Shown here: piece after piece, positions 1-12,094 of the stretch
Layout of the letters: the number at the start of each line of letters is the position of its first letter
Numbering within the stretch: position 1 is the first letter of the stretch
From: Parelaphostrongylus tenuis
Taxonomy: Eukaryota; Nematoda; Chromadorea; Rhabditida; Metastrongylidae
Length of the DNA stretch: 64,000 nucleotides
Assembly: GCA_019055375.1 (NCBI GenBank)
Contig: JAHQIW010004446.1
Span: 186,001 to 250,000 of the forward strand
Reading direction: 5' to 3'
Notes under the pieces: generated by a model
What the model was told of the DNA's origin: nothing
The model's input: the letters and a program-made list of their open reading frames with translations, nothing else
Databases searched by the model: none
Translations under genes and position numbers: made by a program

Positions 1-370
1 CAATAATACCTTCCTTTTCGAAGCTTTATTGAAATCACGCTCAAATCCTAGCGTATCGTAATTATTGCTTGAACCAACATGTCATGAGGACTGTTAAAGG
101 GACTGACTTATAGAGCTCGATACACGTGTTTCGACCTTATACACTATGATATACTAATGATGCCAGTCAAGAGCAGCCGAGTGTACAACAGTGTGTGTTC
201 GGGGATAATTTCACCGGACATACAGTGTAAAATATTCGTCGTCGCCTACTCTTAGTTTAGGGAATTGAGCGCCCTAGAGGATTGTAAGCGATGGGTACTG
301 CCACTACGTGACGTCAGGCACGTTCGCTCTATAGTCAGCCCATTTAACAGACCACATGACATGTTGGCTG
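1..370 (-). repeat. Decayed Penelope-like terminal repeat copy
   Basis: Shares blocks with the repeats at 29.6-30.4 kb: a GCTTTATTGAAATCACGCTC end, GAACCAACATGTCATG, and CACGTGTTTCGACC (reverse of a GGTCGAAACACGTG hammerhead arm). At 336-366 a second end (ACCACATGACATGTTGGCT) lies in the opposite orientation, so this too is an inverted arrangement. The CUGAUGA box is lost. Confidence 0.6.
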
Positions 371-862
371 AAAGAATAATCATGGGATATGTTTCAATAT
401 TGCTAATAAATTTATAACTAGATATAATTAGACGACTTTTATAGACTTAAAAACAAAAGACAATTTCCATGGAAATAGTTTATTATGGGTTATAGTCTGA
501 TAGAATATTTTAGACCTTTGAAAGGACAGGCATGGCATCGTCAATGATATACATGCCATCATCAACATTCGATCACTCAAGATCGCAATTTTATTTTCAT
601 TTCAACTAATTTTTTTCACTTGACGTGATGCGATACATCGTCGGCTCCGCTACTACTAGTTGTAGGAATGAGCCAAAAAGCACGTGGTACTGATGAAGCG
701 TGCGAGAGCGCCGAAACGCACGTCTACCACTAGAGATGCCACATCAGAGCTCTGGAAGGTTCGAAATATTCTATCAGACTAAACTGAATTTCTCAAAGCC
801 AAATATAGTTGATTGGAACGTATTGTTTCTGGAACACTTACAATTTAGCTTTGCAAAACACT

Positions 863-936
863 CGACCTCGCGCGAGAGTTGAACTTGTGTTCTACCAAAA
901 TCGGAGCGAGTGCTATCACTACACCTCTGAGGCCCC
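863..936 (-). repeat. tRNA-derived repeat, left arm of an inverted pair
   Basis: Reverse complement reads as a degenerate tRNA: GCCTCAGAGGTGTAGTGATA (A-box region) to CAAGTTCAACTC (B-box region). Pairs with the copy at 1031-1122. Confidence 0.6.
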
Positions 937-1030
937 CGTTTTGCTATCCGGATTTGATGCCGATATGTGCTTACCAGACCACACCCGTTAAAAGTTGGTT
1001 ACGGACAGATACAATATGTTATACTGAAGA

Positions 1031-1122
1031 TAGAGTGGCGGCAAAGCGATGACATCGGTGGTGCAGTGTTAGCACGTGTCGTTGGTTTGAGTGAAAAATG
1101 CGTTCAGTCCGCACCTAAGGCC
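1031..1122 (+). repeat. tRNA-derived repeat, right arm of an inverted pair
   Basis: Contains CATCGGTGGTGCAGTGTTAGCA and a 3' CCTAAGGCC, the same family as 863-936 in the opposite orientation. Heavily mutated; not a functional tRNA. Confidence 0.55.
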
Positions 1123-1251
1123 ATATGTTTGCATACCACTCAGCATTTTTTGGTGTATATTTATAGCATCATTGCAGTACTAAAAAGCAGCAAAATAAAA
1201 ATATCAGGAAAATTTAACAAAATAAATAGCCGAAAGTTCCACAAAACTTAC

Positions 1252-1473
1252 CTCCAATGCCAGCAAAACAGTGAGAATCAAGTTTTCAACCAAACTATAC
1301 CACGGCAAGAGCACTTCGAGTAGGCGGTCTACGTACACAAAGTACTGATTCAGCCCCATCAAAAACACACAAAATAAGATTGAATGCAGAAAAGGCAAGC
1401 AGAATGACACCACACTGCGAACTGAGCATGGATCGCTTTCGTCAGCATGGAATGATTGAACAAGGTGTAGAAC
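1252..1473 (-). CDS. Chemoreceptor exon 3: TM3 and following loop
   Basis: 74 codons between acceptor CTCACTTCCAG and donor GTAAGTTTTG. It encodes VLHLVQSFHADESDPCSVRS, then SFCLPFLHSILFCVFLMGLN, then QYFVYVDRLLEVLLPWYSLV and a hydrophobic start to TM4. The SDPC Cys and a second Cys eleven residues on resemble the conserved pair in Srab proteins. Confidence 0.75.
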
Positions 1474-4400
1474 CTGGAAGTGAGGAAAAGCATTCGTGAC
1501 CTCTTACGTGGTCTATTCTACAGGATATCTATCCAAAATAGCCTAAAACAGTGTTCCTAAGAAAGATGCTAACTCTTCTGTACTTTCAGCTTATAAACCT
1601 TTTTTTAGATAAAACTCTACTTTATCTTGTCAAAGGGCATGTAAATACTCTTTTTCTAGGCTCCTGAATTATCTCATGGCGACATGATAATTAGCACGTC
1701 TGTCTACTCGCAAACTTTCTTATAGACCATGCATTTTACACCCACCCAAATTTGTCCAAATAAGTATGAAAACCTAATTACGGATATCTCATATAGCATC
1801 CATTTTGTAAAGATATCACAACGGTGGATGCACGTAAAAAAATTACTCAGACTGCGAATAAAAGTTTTGAGGAGCATGTCATGCAAAGCAAATAAATCAG
1901 AATCCATTGCTCTGAAGTGTTCACAGTCTCTTCGACTAAAGATAAAGCTCGCGGCGTTGATCAGTCCGCGACAGATGCGCGATGCATTTTCTCTCATCTT
2001 CCATTGTTTAGAGTGACTGAATGCACCCTTAAGAATAACTCGCGGCGATCTACTGATGTACCAGTTTAATGCTGCTACCGTTCCAGGCAGATCTCGTACC
2101 CATTCGTTAAACCCGGAGTGATGGAAGGTTTGGTGAGTTTTGAGCGCAAGATCGAACCACTGACCTTGTGAACGACGCAGAGCACCTTTAAGCGCTGGTC
2201 TACATGAGCTCCTGTCTGGTGGGGTAGGACTAGATATGTCAGGCACATGAACAGCTCATATAGTCACAAAGTTATTATATTTTTAGGGCGGGGTTCAAGC
2301 AGTTGGAAATCCTAGTGCTAATAGCACCATCCGACAGTGTATGAAGATAGTTCGATACTAAAGCTCTGAAGGATAAAGCTCCTGGCGTTGGACAATCCCT
2401 GAAGGATGCGCCATCCATTCCTCTTCAATTTTTAACTCCGCTTAAGGTGACTGAATGCATGCATGGCCTATACATCGAACCGAATCAGTGCTGCTTATCC
2501 TCCCAGACAAGTCTGAGACCAGTCTAGTAACAATTTACAGACTCCGAGGGATGGATGACTTGGTGAGCCATAAGCGCCAGATCGAACCATTGACCTCGTG
2601 TGCGATGCAGAGCACCTCTAATCACTGCCCCACATGCGCTCCTAACTTCAAATTATAAAGTAGCATTACCCGCTGTTATATCAATAAATTATTTACTCAC
2701 CTAATTCATACTATAACTGAATCAAAACCAGGCAAACAATCGTTATGATGGTAAGTTCTAATGAAGTCCGAAAAGCATTCATTCTGGCACATTCATTAAA
2801 GAAAACAACACCTATCAGAGCATGGCATTGATAAGAAACACCGTCTTATATCGGTTTCACTTAAATGACAAGTAGTCTCGACACTTGTATGGAGCAGTTA
2901 TCGAGACCTTCAACCATACTTCAAAACCTGTGCCACCTGCCACACCGCTGATCGTCAAAAGCGTCGAGAAGGCGCTATTGCACCTTCTTCTTTCCCTATT
3001 ACGGGCGAGAATAACCCACTGCATCCTCCTTACTCTAGAAACTAGCTGATTATCATATCATCTGCCTAGAGCTTCAGAAAGAAATCCGACCATTGAGTTA
3101 GTGTTATCCTACTATGTGTTTGACATCTCGAAGAATTCAATCGCTGACGGCTCTTCTCCATTAGCCGTCGTAACAACGCATTCCATGTCTGACCCAGATA
3201 ATCCATGGTAGCTTGGCATAGAGCGGCATAGTAGCTCATTTTTTTTTGATCAACTCAGAAGATAGTTTCCTGTTATTTAACTTCCCGACCTCAACAGGCG
3301 GAGAATTTTGAGATTATGTTACAAGTAATTGAAGCACACAAAACCTAAGCGTTCTTCATAAACATTGTTTTTGTGGGATTTATTCTAGTACCAATTTTTC
3401 CACTTTGCCAATGTTGGTAGACATTCGTTCTACCTGGCTGGTATTTCCTTATATATTGCCCCTTTGTACTAGGGTTGGAAAGGAAGTCCTGAGGCACTTC
3501 AATAGCATGAGATAACTCCCGTGCATATTACGGGAATATTACATCTTCTCATGTGAGATTTTCCGCTTAAGGCCTGGATATTATTCGTCTTGATTTCCAC
3601 TTTGTTACAAGCCCTCGGCATTTCCAACGATATAATAACAGTTCGTAATTACTGCATCATTCCGAGTCTTTCACAGCAAGCTGCGGTCGACGAAATCAAC
3701 GAAGTTGAAGAAGAATGCGCGACAAGCAGCTGGTGCTGCTGGGTTGGTTTCATCGCTTTCATGTCGGAATCTTCACCTCGAAGACAAGCTTCGTTTAGAA
3801 TGTCCAACAAAGACGATTTGAATCGTTCAATGAAGTTAAAGAAGATTGTCAAGAGTTCTTTGGTCCAAAGTCGAAGGAATGGAACTTTGACGACCAGATC
3901 CGAAACTTGGCGAACCGTTTGCAATATGTCGTAGGAGACGATAATCTTCATCTTAAAGTACAATTTTTACAAGTGCCTCACAACTTCCTTTTCAGCCCAT
4001 TATGACGTTCTGCAGAGTGCGGATAAATAATTTTATTAAGCTGCTATCGTCATGGATACCTCTGCTTTTACTTCGATGATAATAAAGTTGAAAAATGGAG
4101 ATATCTTGATGTATGAAAGAATATCGCTTCAAGTCAAACACAGCGAACGAAAATGTGTAAAGAGTTCCACTGTATGTCTTCGATTTGATCTGCATCTTTC
4201 AAAAGAGTTCTTATCACAAGTATTAAGCAGACAATTTGGCAATGCTACTTCTATTGCTAGAGTCTTCTTCACCGGTTTATTAGGAATGTGGTATGACCAT
4301 CTCAGAACCGACTCCAGGCAATCTCGACATGAAATCTATACATGCTTTTTGATGTTCAAGCATTTCCCCATGTAAAGTGCTAGTTCAGTTGGACAGTTGG

Positions 4401-7356
4401 ACTTCAGAAGAGAGTGTTTATGCAATTGCTTTGGGCATCCTTTTTATGCAGTGCGTACGATTAGAACCATTAACACGGTGCAGATAAAATATGCTTGGTT
4501 CTGGTATCTAACTAAGCGACTTATGATTTTGTGGATTGATAGAAGCGACTGTACAGAGGTAGACTGGTATCGGATATGACCACGAGAAGCCTCCCAGTTC
4601 CTACATGATCACAAACGGTCAAAAATCGCTAGACCTCCAAATTTGGTATACGGAGAGACCCCATGAAGTTGATTTGTACACAAACTTTGATGTGATTGAA
4701 AAGTGGTTTCTCCACAGCATTGTTTCCATTCCATTGTTTCCATGGTCAGAATTGAGTGATGGTTTAAAGTTAGATGACAAAAGTTAGTTTTTCCAACGGC
4801 AAGTTTCTCCTGCCGCTACTAAAATGAAAACCTAAGGATGTTCTAGCATTACTATCTCATGGTTCAGTGGAAATCACGTAGTGTTTGAAGTCTCATGAGA
4901 ATAAAAGACGGCAATATTGTAAATCGCAGGTCCATCGGCAGTATACGTAATCACACTCTTTACCTCTCTGATGCCTGATTGTAGAGTACTGAATAAGTGG
5001 AAGAAGCGCTCAGACCACTAAATCATATAGAGACATTTGTATATTTTGATAGATGAACATGTGTGACCTTAGAGTTACTGCTTGTATCTGGTACGCATAT
5101 AATAAGTGCAGCGAAATCTTTCACTATCGTGGTTATCAACTAATCAAATGGTACGTACGAGTCATTTTAGGCTTTTACTAATCAGGACGTCAGAAGAAAC
5201 AATGCAGCCAAAAAGTTGGTCGTTTCGAAATTGTTTCTAATTATTCTCGTTCTAATCTCCAAGCAAATGTAACATTTTTACAATTCACCGTAATTCTCAC
5301 GTCTCCAAGCTCTCTGATTAGCTATGAATGCCTATCCACATTTAGATGGAACTAACGACGTTATGATTGGGATTAAATTACGCTTTTCAATAATAATTAG
5401 CAATTCTGGAAGTACATAGTCAGATTTTGACGCATAGCTTCAAATGCTAATAGCCATCAAAACAACTGTCTTACAAACTATTTCATACCACGAGTAATTA
5501 GAACAGATTTCGCTTACGGCTCATAGTTGCATTTTTGTTGTTGGTGGCATTGACTTGAAACGCTTCTAAAACCTTTCGTTCTGAGGTTTCATGTTCCTCT
5601 GCAAGGATGGTGACTTCCATGCCAAAATCACTCCCTATGCCTCTGGGCCTTATGCGTGCCTAGAAGTGTGTTTGATTTGATGTTACATATGTCACCCAGG
5701 TGTTCTTTTAGCTTAGCCCAGGATGGCCTACCCGTTTCACCAATGTATTTTGGCCACGCTTCTTGCGAGAGATTAGGTAATCTGTGCCTATACTCATGCG
5801 ATCACCGTCTGCGCAGTGAGGGCATATTTGGCATTGTTTCGTTGTACAGAGACGGTCTTCTAAGCGGTTGAGAAATTATATATCATGCTTTATATATTGT
5901 ATAATATTTATAATATACTATTTATTATGTTATTTATTTTTGCTGTATCATTGTACGCTGTTGAAACGCAAGTCTCTATGAAATGCCACGGTAATACTTC
6001 AGGAGCGCTCAAAGTTTGCTCTAAAGGGATCGCTCTACTATGTGCAACCGATTCGGAAGCATAGATAGCAATTAGTCATACCCACAGAGATTGAGATCTT
6101 GGTTAGATTGCTGAATAGTATCAATAAGCATATATTATATTTATTCGAAATATTCCTCAAAGCACATTTCCCAAATCTCAGTTATCGAGAATATTCTTTC
6201 AATCATTTTGGAATGCAGCTTAATTCCTCTCCTATCTATATAATCCTGCATTTGTGGTGTCAAAAAAGTGTCAGTACGCTTAAAAGCGATGCTACATTGT
6301 ATGCGTTGTCAATTCTAAGGGTAACTCTACTAAACTTGTATTAATTTTGAGCAATATTTCGTTGCTAGACAATCTCTCACCTAATTCAAAGACCTTAATT
6401 GAAAAAATGAACATTTGCACTCACGTGTACAGACGTTAGCAACATCGAATGACCTATTATAGCAACTAATGTTATCCATACAAACACCTGGAATAAGCAC
6501 GAATTTTGTGGAATCTGTCATCACATGTATAACCCATACCCCTGTGATTTAGTGCTTGCTAGCAATAATATGATGCCGAAATATTCATCTAAGAAGATTG
6601 ATCGGGTACGCATAAATTCGACCTCAGGCGGGGGTTGAACTTGCTTTCCACCTTTACGGGCGCGCGTGCTCTTACAACACCATCAAGGACACAGTTCTGC
6701 GATCACTATTATGAACTACCGAAGCTGTCAGCAACCAATCCTTATCGGGTTTAGTCTGGTGAGAACATATCGGCATTAAGCCCAGTTGAGCTGATAGTTT
6801 TTTTTACATGTATGACTATTAAGGATTGGTTGCTCACAATTTCGATGGTTCATATCGAAGAAAGAGTGGTCTCAAAGCGGTGACCTAGGTAGTGTAATGG
6901 TAGTACGCGCCTGCAGCAACAGTGAAACGTGTATTCAATTCCCTCCAGATGTGGGATATTTGTGTAGCACTCAAACTTCTTTGATCTATTGCCACTATGT
7001 CGTGCCTTTAGCCCACCCCTCATGGATTTGATTTTTCTAGGCTAATCTAGAAATGCTACGCATTTGCTGTACTGAGCTCAAAACACCCATGCAAAAAAAT
7101 CGGTTTGTTATAGAATGATGAGGTGGGGATAATTAACAAATCTAGAAGTAACCTTTGTATTCCGTGGTAGAAAATGTCCTGAAGAGTACTGGCAAACGTA
7201 GTACATTGAAAGACATACTCCCAGCACCCCAGTTACTACATGAATCGCTTGAGAGATCCGGAAGAAGCTATTCACGGAGGTGGCGAAGTCGACGCAACAA
7301 GACGTCTGAGCACTGTCAGCAGTGTCGGTAACGTTGTCGAATGGACAAAAGCTCAT
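1252..7356 (-). CDS. Chemoreceptor GPCR, Sra/Srab/Srb-like, 5' part
   Basis: The 5' part (163 residues) of a nematode serpentine chemoreceptor, expected in sensory-neuron membranes. Exons are 7356-7153, 6487-6425 and 1473-1252, all joined in phase 0. The N-terminus is Cys-containing (MSFCPFDN..., then SCC), TM1 lies near residues 35-57, TM2 near 69-89 and TM3 near 110-135. The pattern NTK after TM1, a His in TM2, SDPC before TM3 and VDR after it resembles the Sra superfamily layout (FxxNxK, H, DPC, ER). A TTTTTTTCATAG site five bases before the ATG would suit a spliced-leader acceptor. After exon 3 comes a near-consensus donor (GAG|GTAAGTTTTG). No further exon is visible in 1-1251, so the rest lies beyond the left edge. 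The subfamily is uncertain. Confidence 0.75.
1930..2645 (-). repeat. Two tandem copies of a tRNA-headed SINE-like repeat
   Basis: Two related segments of about 290 bp (around 1930-2215 and 2350-2645) repeat with a period near 430 bp. Shared blocks include GTGACTGAATGCA, GATGGA/GATGACTTGGTGAG, AGATCGAACCA and GCAGAGCACCT. Read on the minus strand the right ends resemble a tRNA 5' half followed by a B box (GGTTCGATC). A further copy is at 43.34-43.56 kb. They lie inside intron 2 of the chemoreceptor gene. Confidence 0.65.
3470..4002 (+). mobile_element. Mariner-like deletion derivative with TIRs
   Basis: Terminal inverted repeats of about 28 bp (left GGGTTGGAAAGGAAGTCCTG, right reverse complement GGGCTGAAAAGGAAGTTGTG) are flanked by TA. 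The interior, about 3790-3960, encodes the end of a mariner transposase: FNEVKEDCQEFFGPKSKEWN followed by DDQIRNLANR. The DNA-binding and catalytic parts are missing, so it is non-autonomous. It sits in chemoreceptor intron 2. Confidence 0.75.
5505..5800 (-). pseudogene. Penelope-like retroelement GIY-YIG endonuclease fragment
   Basis: On the minus strand one frame reads WPKYIGETGRPSWAKLKEHL, continuing to LGTHKAQRHR. After one frameshift near 5640 it continues SDFGMEVTILAEEHETSERK and VLEAF. YIGETGR...KEHL and the E-x-E-T-S-x-R-K-x-L-E-A-F block are hallmarks of the GIY-YIG nuclease at the C-terminus of Penelope-like elements. No reverse transcriptase is visible nearby. It is a broken relic inside chemoreceptor intron 2, and it supports a Penelope origin for the hammerhead-bearing repeats elsewhere in the window. 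Confidence 0.8.
6425..6487 (-). CDS. Chemoreceptor exon 2: TM2
   Basis: A 63-bp phase-0 exon between acceptor TTATTCCAG and donor CAC|GTGAGTG. It encodes VFVWITLVAIIGHSMLLTSV-H, a membrane segment with the His usual in TM2 of this superfamily. Found by looking for the TM2 missing between exons 1 and 3. Confidence 0.72.
6625..6960. repeat. Inverted pair of tRNA-like repeats (foldback)
   Basis: A minus-oriented tRNA-like copy (about 6628-6705, CGACCTCAGGCGGGGGTTGA) faces a plus-oriented one (about 6866-6960, GGTAGTGTAATGGTAGTACG). Between them are matching arms AGCAACCAATCCTTA and its reverse complement around 6740 and 6820. It lies in chemoreceptor intron 1. Confidence 0.65.
7153..7356 (-). 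CDS. Chemoreceptor exon 1: N-terminus and TM1
   Basis: 68 codons from ATG 7356: a short extracellular N-terminus with four Cys, then FFRISQAIHVVTGVLGVCLS as TM1, and the intracellular end HFLPRNTK. Donor AAG|GTTACT. The ATG is preceded by a T-rich tract and CATAG. Confidence 0.72.
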
Positions 7357-9105
7357 ATCACCTATGAAAAAAAACTGCTACTTCATTTATTTCTTCCTTG
7401 GATGTTGACCACATAATTTCGGAAATTTCTTGATTCTACTGCCGCTCATTGTACAATTAGTGCTATAACAACAAGTAAATGAGCAAACAGAAAATGTGGT
7501 AAGAGAACCAGACAGTTGAATACCAAAGCTGTAAAAAAATTTGGAAAAAAACCTTATAGCGTGACCAAACATTTTATCACTTTTGTAGTCAAGTGCGAAA
7601 AATAGTATTGTCGAGAACAAGTCACCAATGAGTATGTTAATGCGAACTTGGATTCTTCAAGAACACCAAAGACTTTTGTATTGATGCTCAACGTGGAGTT
7701 CTTTGAGCAACAGTTTCCAAAGTGATGGATGTCGGAATGAGAAAGGTGGCAAATTACCTTGGTTTTTTTTCATCAGGTGGTTACAGGTTGTGGAAAATTT
7801 AGAAGCTTTTTGACATTAAATATTTCCTTACAAAATCGCTAAGCGTCAAATACGGACGTATTCCGCAAACTGTCTAAGTCTAAAAACTCAAGCTTTTCAT
7901 CATTCTCTGGCAGTTTAGCATAATGTTCCCTAGTGGCTCATCTGCAACAATCGCAGTGCGAAAGCTTTACATTTTTATGTATCGCTAAAGTATAGACAAT
8001 CCCGCTCGACCAGTCACTGCATTCCTTCACGGCAGATGAAAGGCAATCATTCATAATAACGCCCATTTTCTCGATGTTCTCACCGTTAATAAATTCGAAG
8101 GCAAAAAATGTGCCAACGCAAGATTCAACTGAGCAATGTGCGATTGTAGGAAAAATCTTTTAAATTGTTCAAGCTTCACAAATTCATGAAAAGAAGTAAA
8201 TATGTAAGAACTCTCAGTGATGCATAGCAATTTCTCTTAGTGTATATCATGTAGTGAACATAATTTATTTCTAAATTACGTAAATTTGCAGCGACTTATC
8301 GAAGTAAAGTTTTAAAGTAAGTGAGTTTGTGACAAATGTTGCCTAGTTTATTATATGTACCGACATAGTGTCACACTCTGCGGATCCACATTCGATCCAT
8401 TTTCTCGCACGCACCATCCAAAAGGTTTTTGAGCCGTTTTTTTGTGTGCGACTTTGGATTATGCTTGGAGACTTTTTCTTAAAATCTGTTATCATTTGAT
8501 GTTGGTTGAGTCGATTCTCTGTAGAATCTCCTAAGATGGCCGCGAAAGAGTAGTCACACGTGTATTGGAGTCACTGAGTTTGTCCCAGAAGAGTCTGGAA
8601 TCAATTTTTTCGACCCCAAAGAGATGAGAAGTTTTGTGGCTTTGAAGAGGGCTAATACCAACACTTGCGTAAGTTAAATTTTTCAAGTATTGAAAGAGGC
8701 CATTCCCGCTTCTCAACACGCTTCTCTCGATAAAGCGCTCATTAAGGAAATACTATTAGCGAGTTACATAATATCTTCGCTATTTGAAACTTTTGTTAAT
8801 TCAGTGGTTATTTATTCAGTGAAAGCAATTGGTCAAAAGTATAATCACCATCGACCAATGGTATACAACCATTTGCTAGCAAAAATTCGATGCCTTTTCA
8901 CAGAAAGAGAGGCCGGTGATCGAAGTCGGTGAGGTCGGGCGGCTTTCCGGAAAATAGTTCATGTTCCAATTATGTATTTAACCACTTCTACGTTTCAAAA
9001 TTGATACGTGGGTACTTCGACGGCGATTCTTTGTGACTGTAGCTCTCCTTATTTAATTCTGCTTTAGAACAAAAGTGCTACAGGTACTGAGGTAGTGATG
9101 CTTAC

Positions 9106-9309
9106 ATGCGATTCTTTTTCTTGTATCTCAAATCTTTCATTGCTCCTCAACGAATAATGAGTACCATCCCGGATTACTGAGCTAGCAAGAGGGTGTTTCG
9201 AAGCATTCATTTGAATAACATTTTGGCTCGTTTGCATTTTTAGATCCAATCTGATTGTCCACAGCTGTTTGCCCGCAAATTTGATTTTCATCGTCACGAA
9301 TAGACTTTT
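9106..9309 (-). CDS. Candidate single exon, unknown protein
   Basis: A 204-bp open phase-0 stretch between a fair acceptor (CCACTTCAG) and a good donor (CAT|GTAAGC). It would encode 68 residues starting KSLFVTMKIKFAGKQLWTIR, hydrophilic and without membrane segments. No neighbouring exon was found that joins it convincingly, and no family is recognised. It could be chance. Confidence 0.3.
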
Positions 9310-10624
9310 CTGAAGTGGAAAATTAATCGGAAGAAAAGCTTCACACGACAGTTTTCTTTTATATAATGAGATTATAGGTTCTTGCTGAGTTAGCTATTTT
9401 TTCAGGCTGTAAATTAACTCATGCCAATTTTAACCTGTTCTCGTAGATCCGAGCAGCATATGTAGTAATTGTCATTCATTGAGTGGTACACAGCGTGGCA
9501 GTATCTTGATTTTCTCTATTCATATATTTTTATGAGATATTGTCTCACTATGTGCCCGGTAATAAAATACCAACTGTTTTGGGGCGAAATATCATTACGA
9601 AAATAGATCGAATCCCGTTTTATGTAAAAAAGACCACTTGAGCTTCTTCGTTAAATCCGTGGATCAATACTTTATATTCTACTACGAATACTGACACCGC
9701 AATCCGATCGAATATGGACGGCCCACTCGAGTCACTGCGGCCCTGACCAAAGAAGAATGCGCTAGAATACTAAAAAATATTCAGAGCTCTTTATCAGTCT
9801 CGTTCTCGTGTGAGCTTAGAAACCCAAGAAAAAATCTTCTTCTCTCATTGACTGCATCAAATTGCATTATAACCAGCACTGCTTGTGAGTTTATTGAAAG
9901 TTAGCAGCTAATACGCTAATCAAAGTAAATACTGCTAACCTCAACTTTAACATATTGCACTTGGGATGTTTCGGGGCCTAAATTTGAGAATATAACAGAA
10001 AGTTGTTCACGACGGTCTTAATGGAAGTTAGCGGAACTGCCTTCTTTGTAGTTCGCTGTATGAAGTTCTTATAACATCCGTCTTCACATCTATCATATAG
10101 ATCCTAGCACATTATGCATATTCAAGCGTTTCGCATGTTCGTTCGATTGTTCCTCGGGGACTCGCGCCTTCGTTATGAATGTCAATGAACGTATGTCAGG
10201 TCAACTTCACTGGAGTTTTGAGATAGTCGAGTCGAAGCCTCTTGATTTGACTGTGAAGCGTGAATCGTCTCTTGAAAATCTGCTGCCAAATAATTGCTCA
10301 GTCCCAGAGAGATCAAAGACTTAGTGAGCTCAAAAAGGGGTCGAACCAGTACGGTGCTCGAGGTGAATGTCATCGCTGCTACTGCGCTAGCAGCACCCTG
10401 TATAACGTATTTAGGACTAGGGAAAAAACTGCAGATCTTCAAATCTGATTAGCGTAACGAAGGCGAAAGAGACAAGCAGACCTTACTTGATATAACACAT
10501 TTCGTAGTGCACATCTTTCCGCTTTGAAGTAGTGCGCTATGTAAGTGCACCAAAGTCAGTGCACAGTGTGCGTGAGACCCAAAAAGTTCAAGACACCTTT
10601 TTCTAGAGAATGTGTCCTTTGGAA

Positions 10625-10700
10625 GGCGCTGTGGCCGAGTGATTCTGATGGCTGTCACGCGAGCATAGAGCCAAATCCCATGCCCAGCACTCTCCGGCAG
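10625..10700 (+). repeat. tRNA-Leu/Ser-like repeat head
   Basis: GGCGCTGTGGCCGAGTGATT matches the 5' half of a long-arm tRNA (Leu/Ser type A box), but the B-box region is degenerate (AGCCAAATCCCATG) and no matching acceptor stem closes. Best read as the head of a SINE-like repeat. Confidence 0.45.
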
Positions 10701-12094
10701 TCAGTAGAGAACACCCTATAGAACGCCACAGTCTAGATCAGCATGCCTTATCTTCGAGATTGCAAAGAGACGCACTCAGCCAGCACTCTACGACGTCCAA
10801 GAAGAAGACGAAAGAACGATTGAATGCTAGACGTAGTGGGATTCGCGCAGTGGAAAAAGACGCTGTGAAGACGGATAATAAAGTAAAGTGTCACGTTGTC
10901 CTGTTGTTCGTTCCACAAAGAAAAGAAAAAAAAGGTTTCAGGAAAGAGAAAAAGCAGCTTTTAAGGACCTAAATTTGGAAAACTATTCAATCACGCATAA
11001 ACATCATGCAGTCCGTAAAATGTGAAAAGTAGTGTGGTAATCTGATTCACAACATACATGATAATCTAATTTATGACATACGACACAAGGAATGTAGTTT
11101 AAGTAGGTACAGTATAAATGATTTCTAAAAGTGCCCTTATGTCTTTGAAGTCCTTTTCAGCCCCTTTTTTATTTTCTGAGGCAAACATTGGGACGACGAT
11201 TTTTAGAAACGAGTCTGCCGCGTCAAAGTTAATCATTTAATCTCAAACGATTGCTCCTTCAGTGCGACGCTAGACTAGCCCGGACGTTATAGATTGAATT
11301 AACCGACCCTAGTTAGCATGTACGTGGATGGCCTAGGTTGTTGGTTTCGCCTGAAGGCATGGAGTAGTATGGCCCATCAAACATCGATAGGTGAGGAGAA
11401 GTGCTGAGCTTTGATTCGGAGGTAGCTTCCCTCATCGTACCTCTATCCTCATCTGTGCGGTGGTCTAGCATCAATTTTGACAAGCAGTGCATCGTTTTCT
11501 AATTTGCAATCGCAGTGATGACTTCCGGCTATGTCTTGGTATCGGAGGCAATTTAAATCACGGGTGAATATCGTAACCTACTTATCATAACCTGAACAGT
11601 TTCGCTAATTCATCACAATATTTTGATGACGTAGTGAGTGCGTATTTTTTTCCTTCACAGGGACTGCATGTGAGCCAGAAACATGGAGGGGTGCATAGAA
11701 GAACATGGAACATGCAAAGAATAAGACACACACATAAAGCCTTTCAAATGCAGATAGAATCAATCTGTTTGATAAAAATAGGCTAGTAGCTTCTAGATGG
11801 CAAGAGGCTGTGGCCAGCGTGACCACCGTAGGCGTCATAGAGAGTTGAATAAAAAATTATACGTCGCCTTATGGGCATGCCTGCCATGAAATATGACGTA
11901 CCATCGCCAGTGAATCAATGAATCCGTTGCCTATTCACACATATTAATCAGTTTCAAACGCTCTATTCTCTCTATTATACAAATATAGATAGCTATTTAC
12001 TTATTTTACTTATTTGTTTATTTACCTTTATATTTGACTGTTTCCTGAGACCTCCCTCTTAACAATATAATCTGACAAATCCGACATATTTTTG

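Larger units (their letters stand above)
7357..12090. other. No assignable gene; AT-rich spacer
   Basis: Upstream flank of the chemoreceptor gene. Apart from the weak exon at 9106-9309 and degenerate tRNA-like repeats near 10.2-10.7 kb, I see only short frames without splice-bounded coding or recognisable domains. The chemoreceptor promoter should be just right of 7356, but no clear motif was found. Confidence 0.4.

Noticed and set aside
1704..2246. 180-residue minus-strand ORF, the longest in the window
   Set aside because: It runs through the tandem SINE-like repeats in chemoreceptor intron 2 and shows no domain; an artefact of the repeats.
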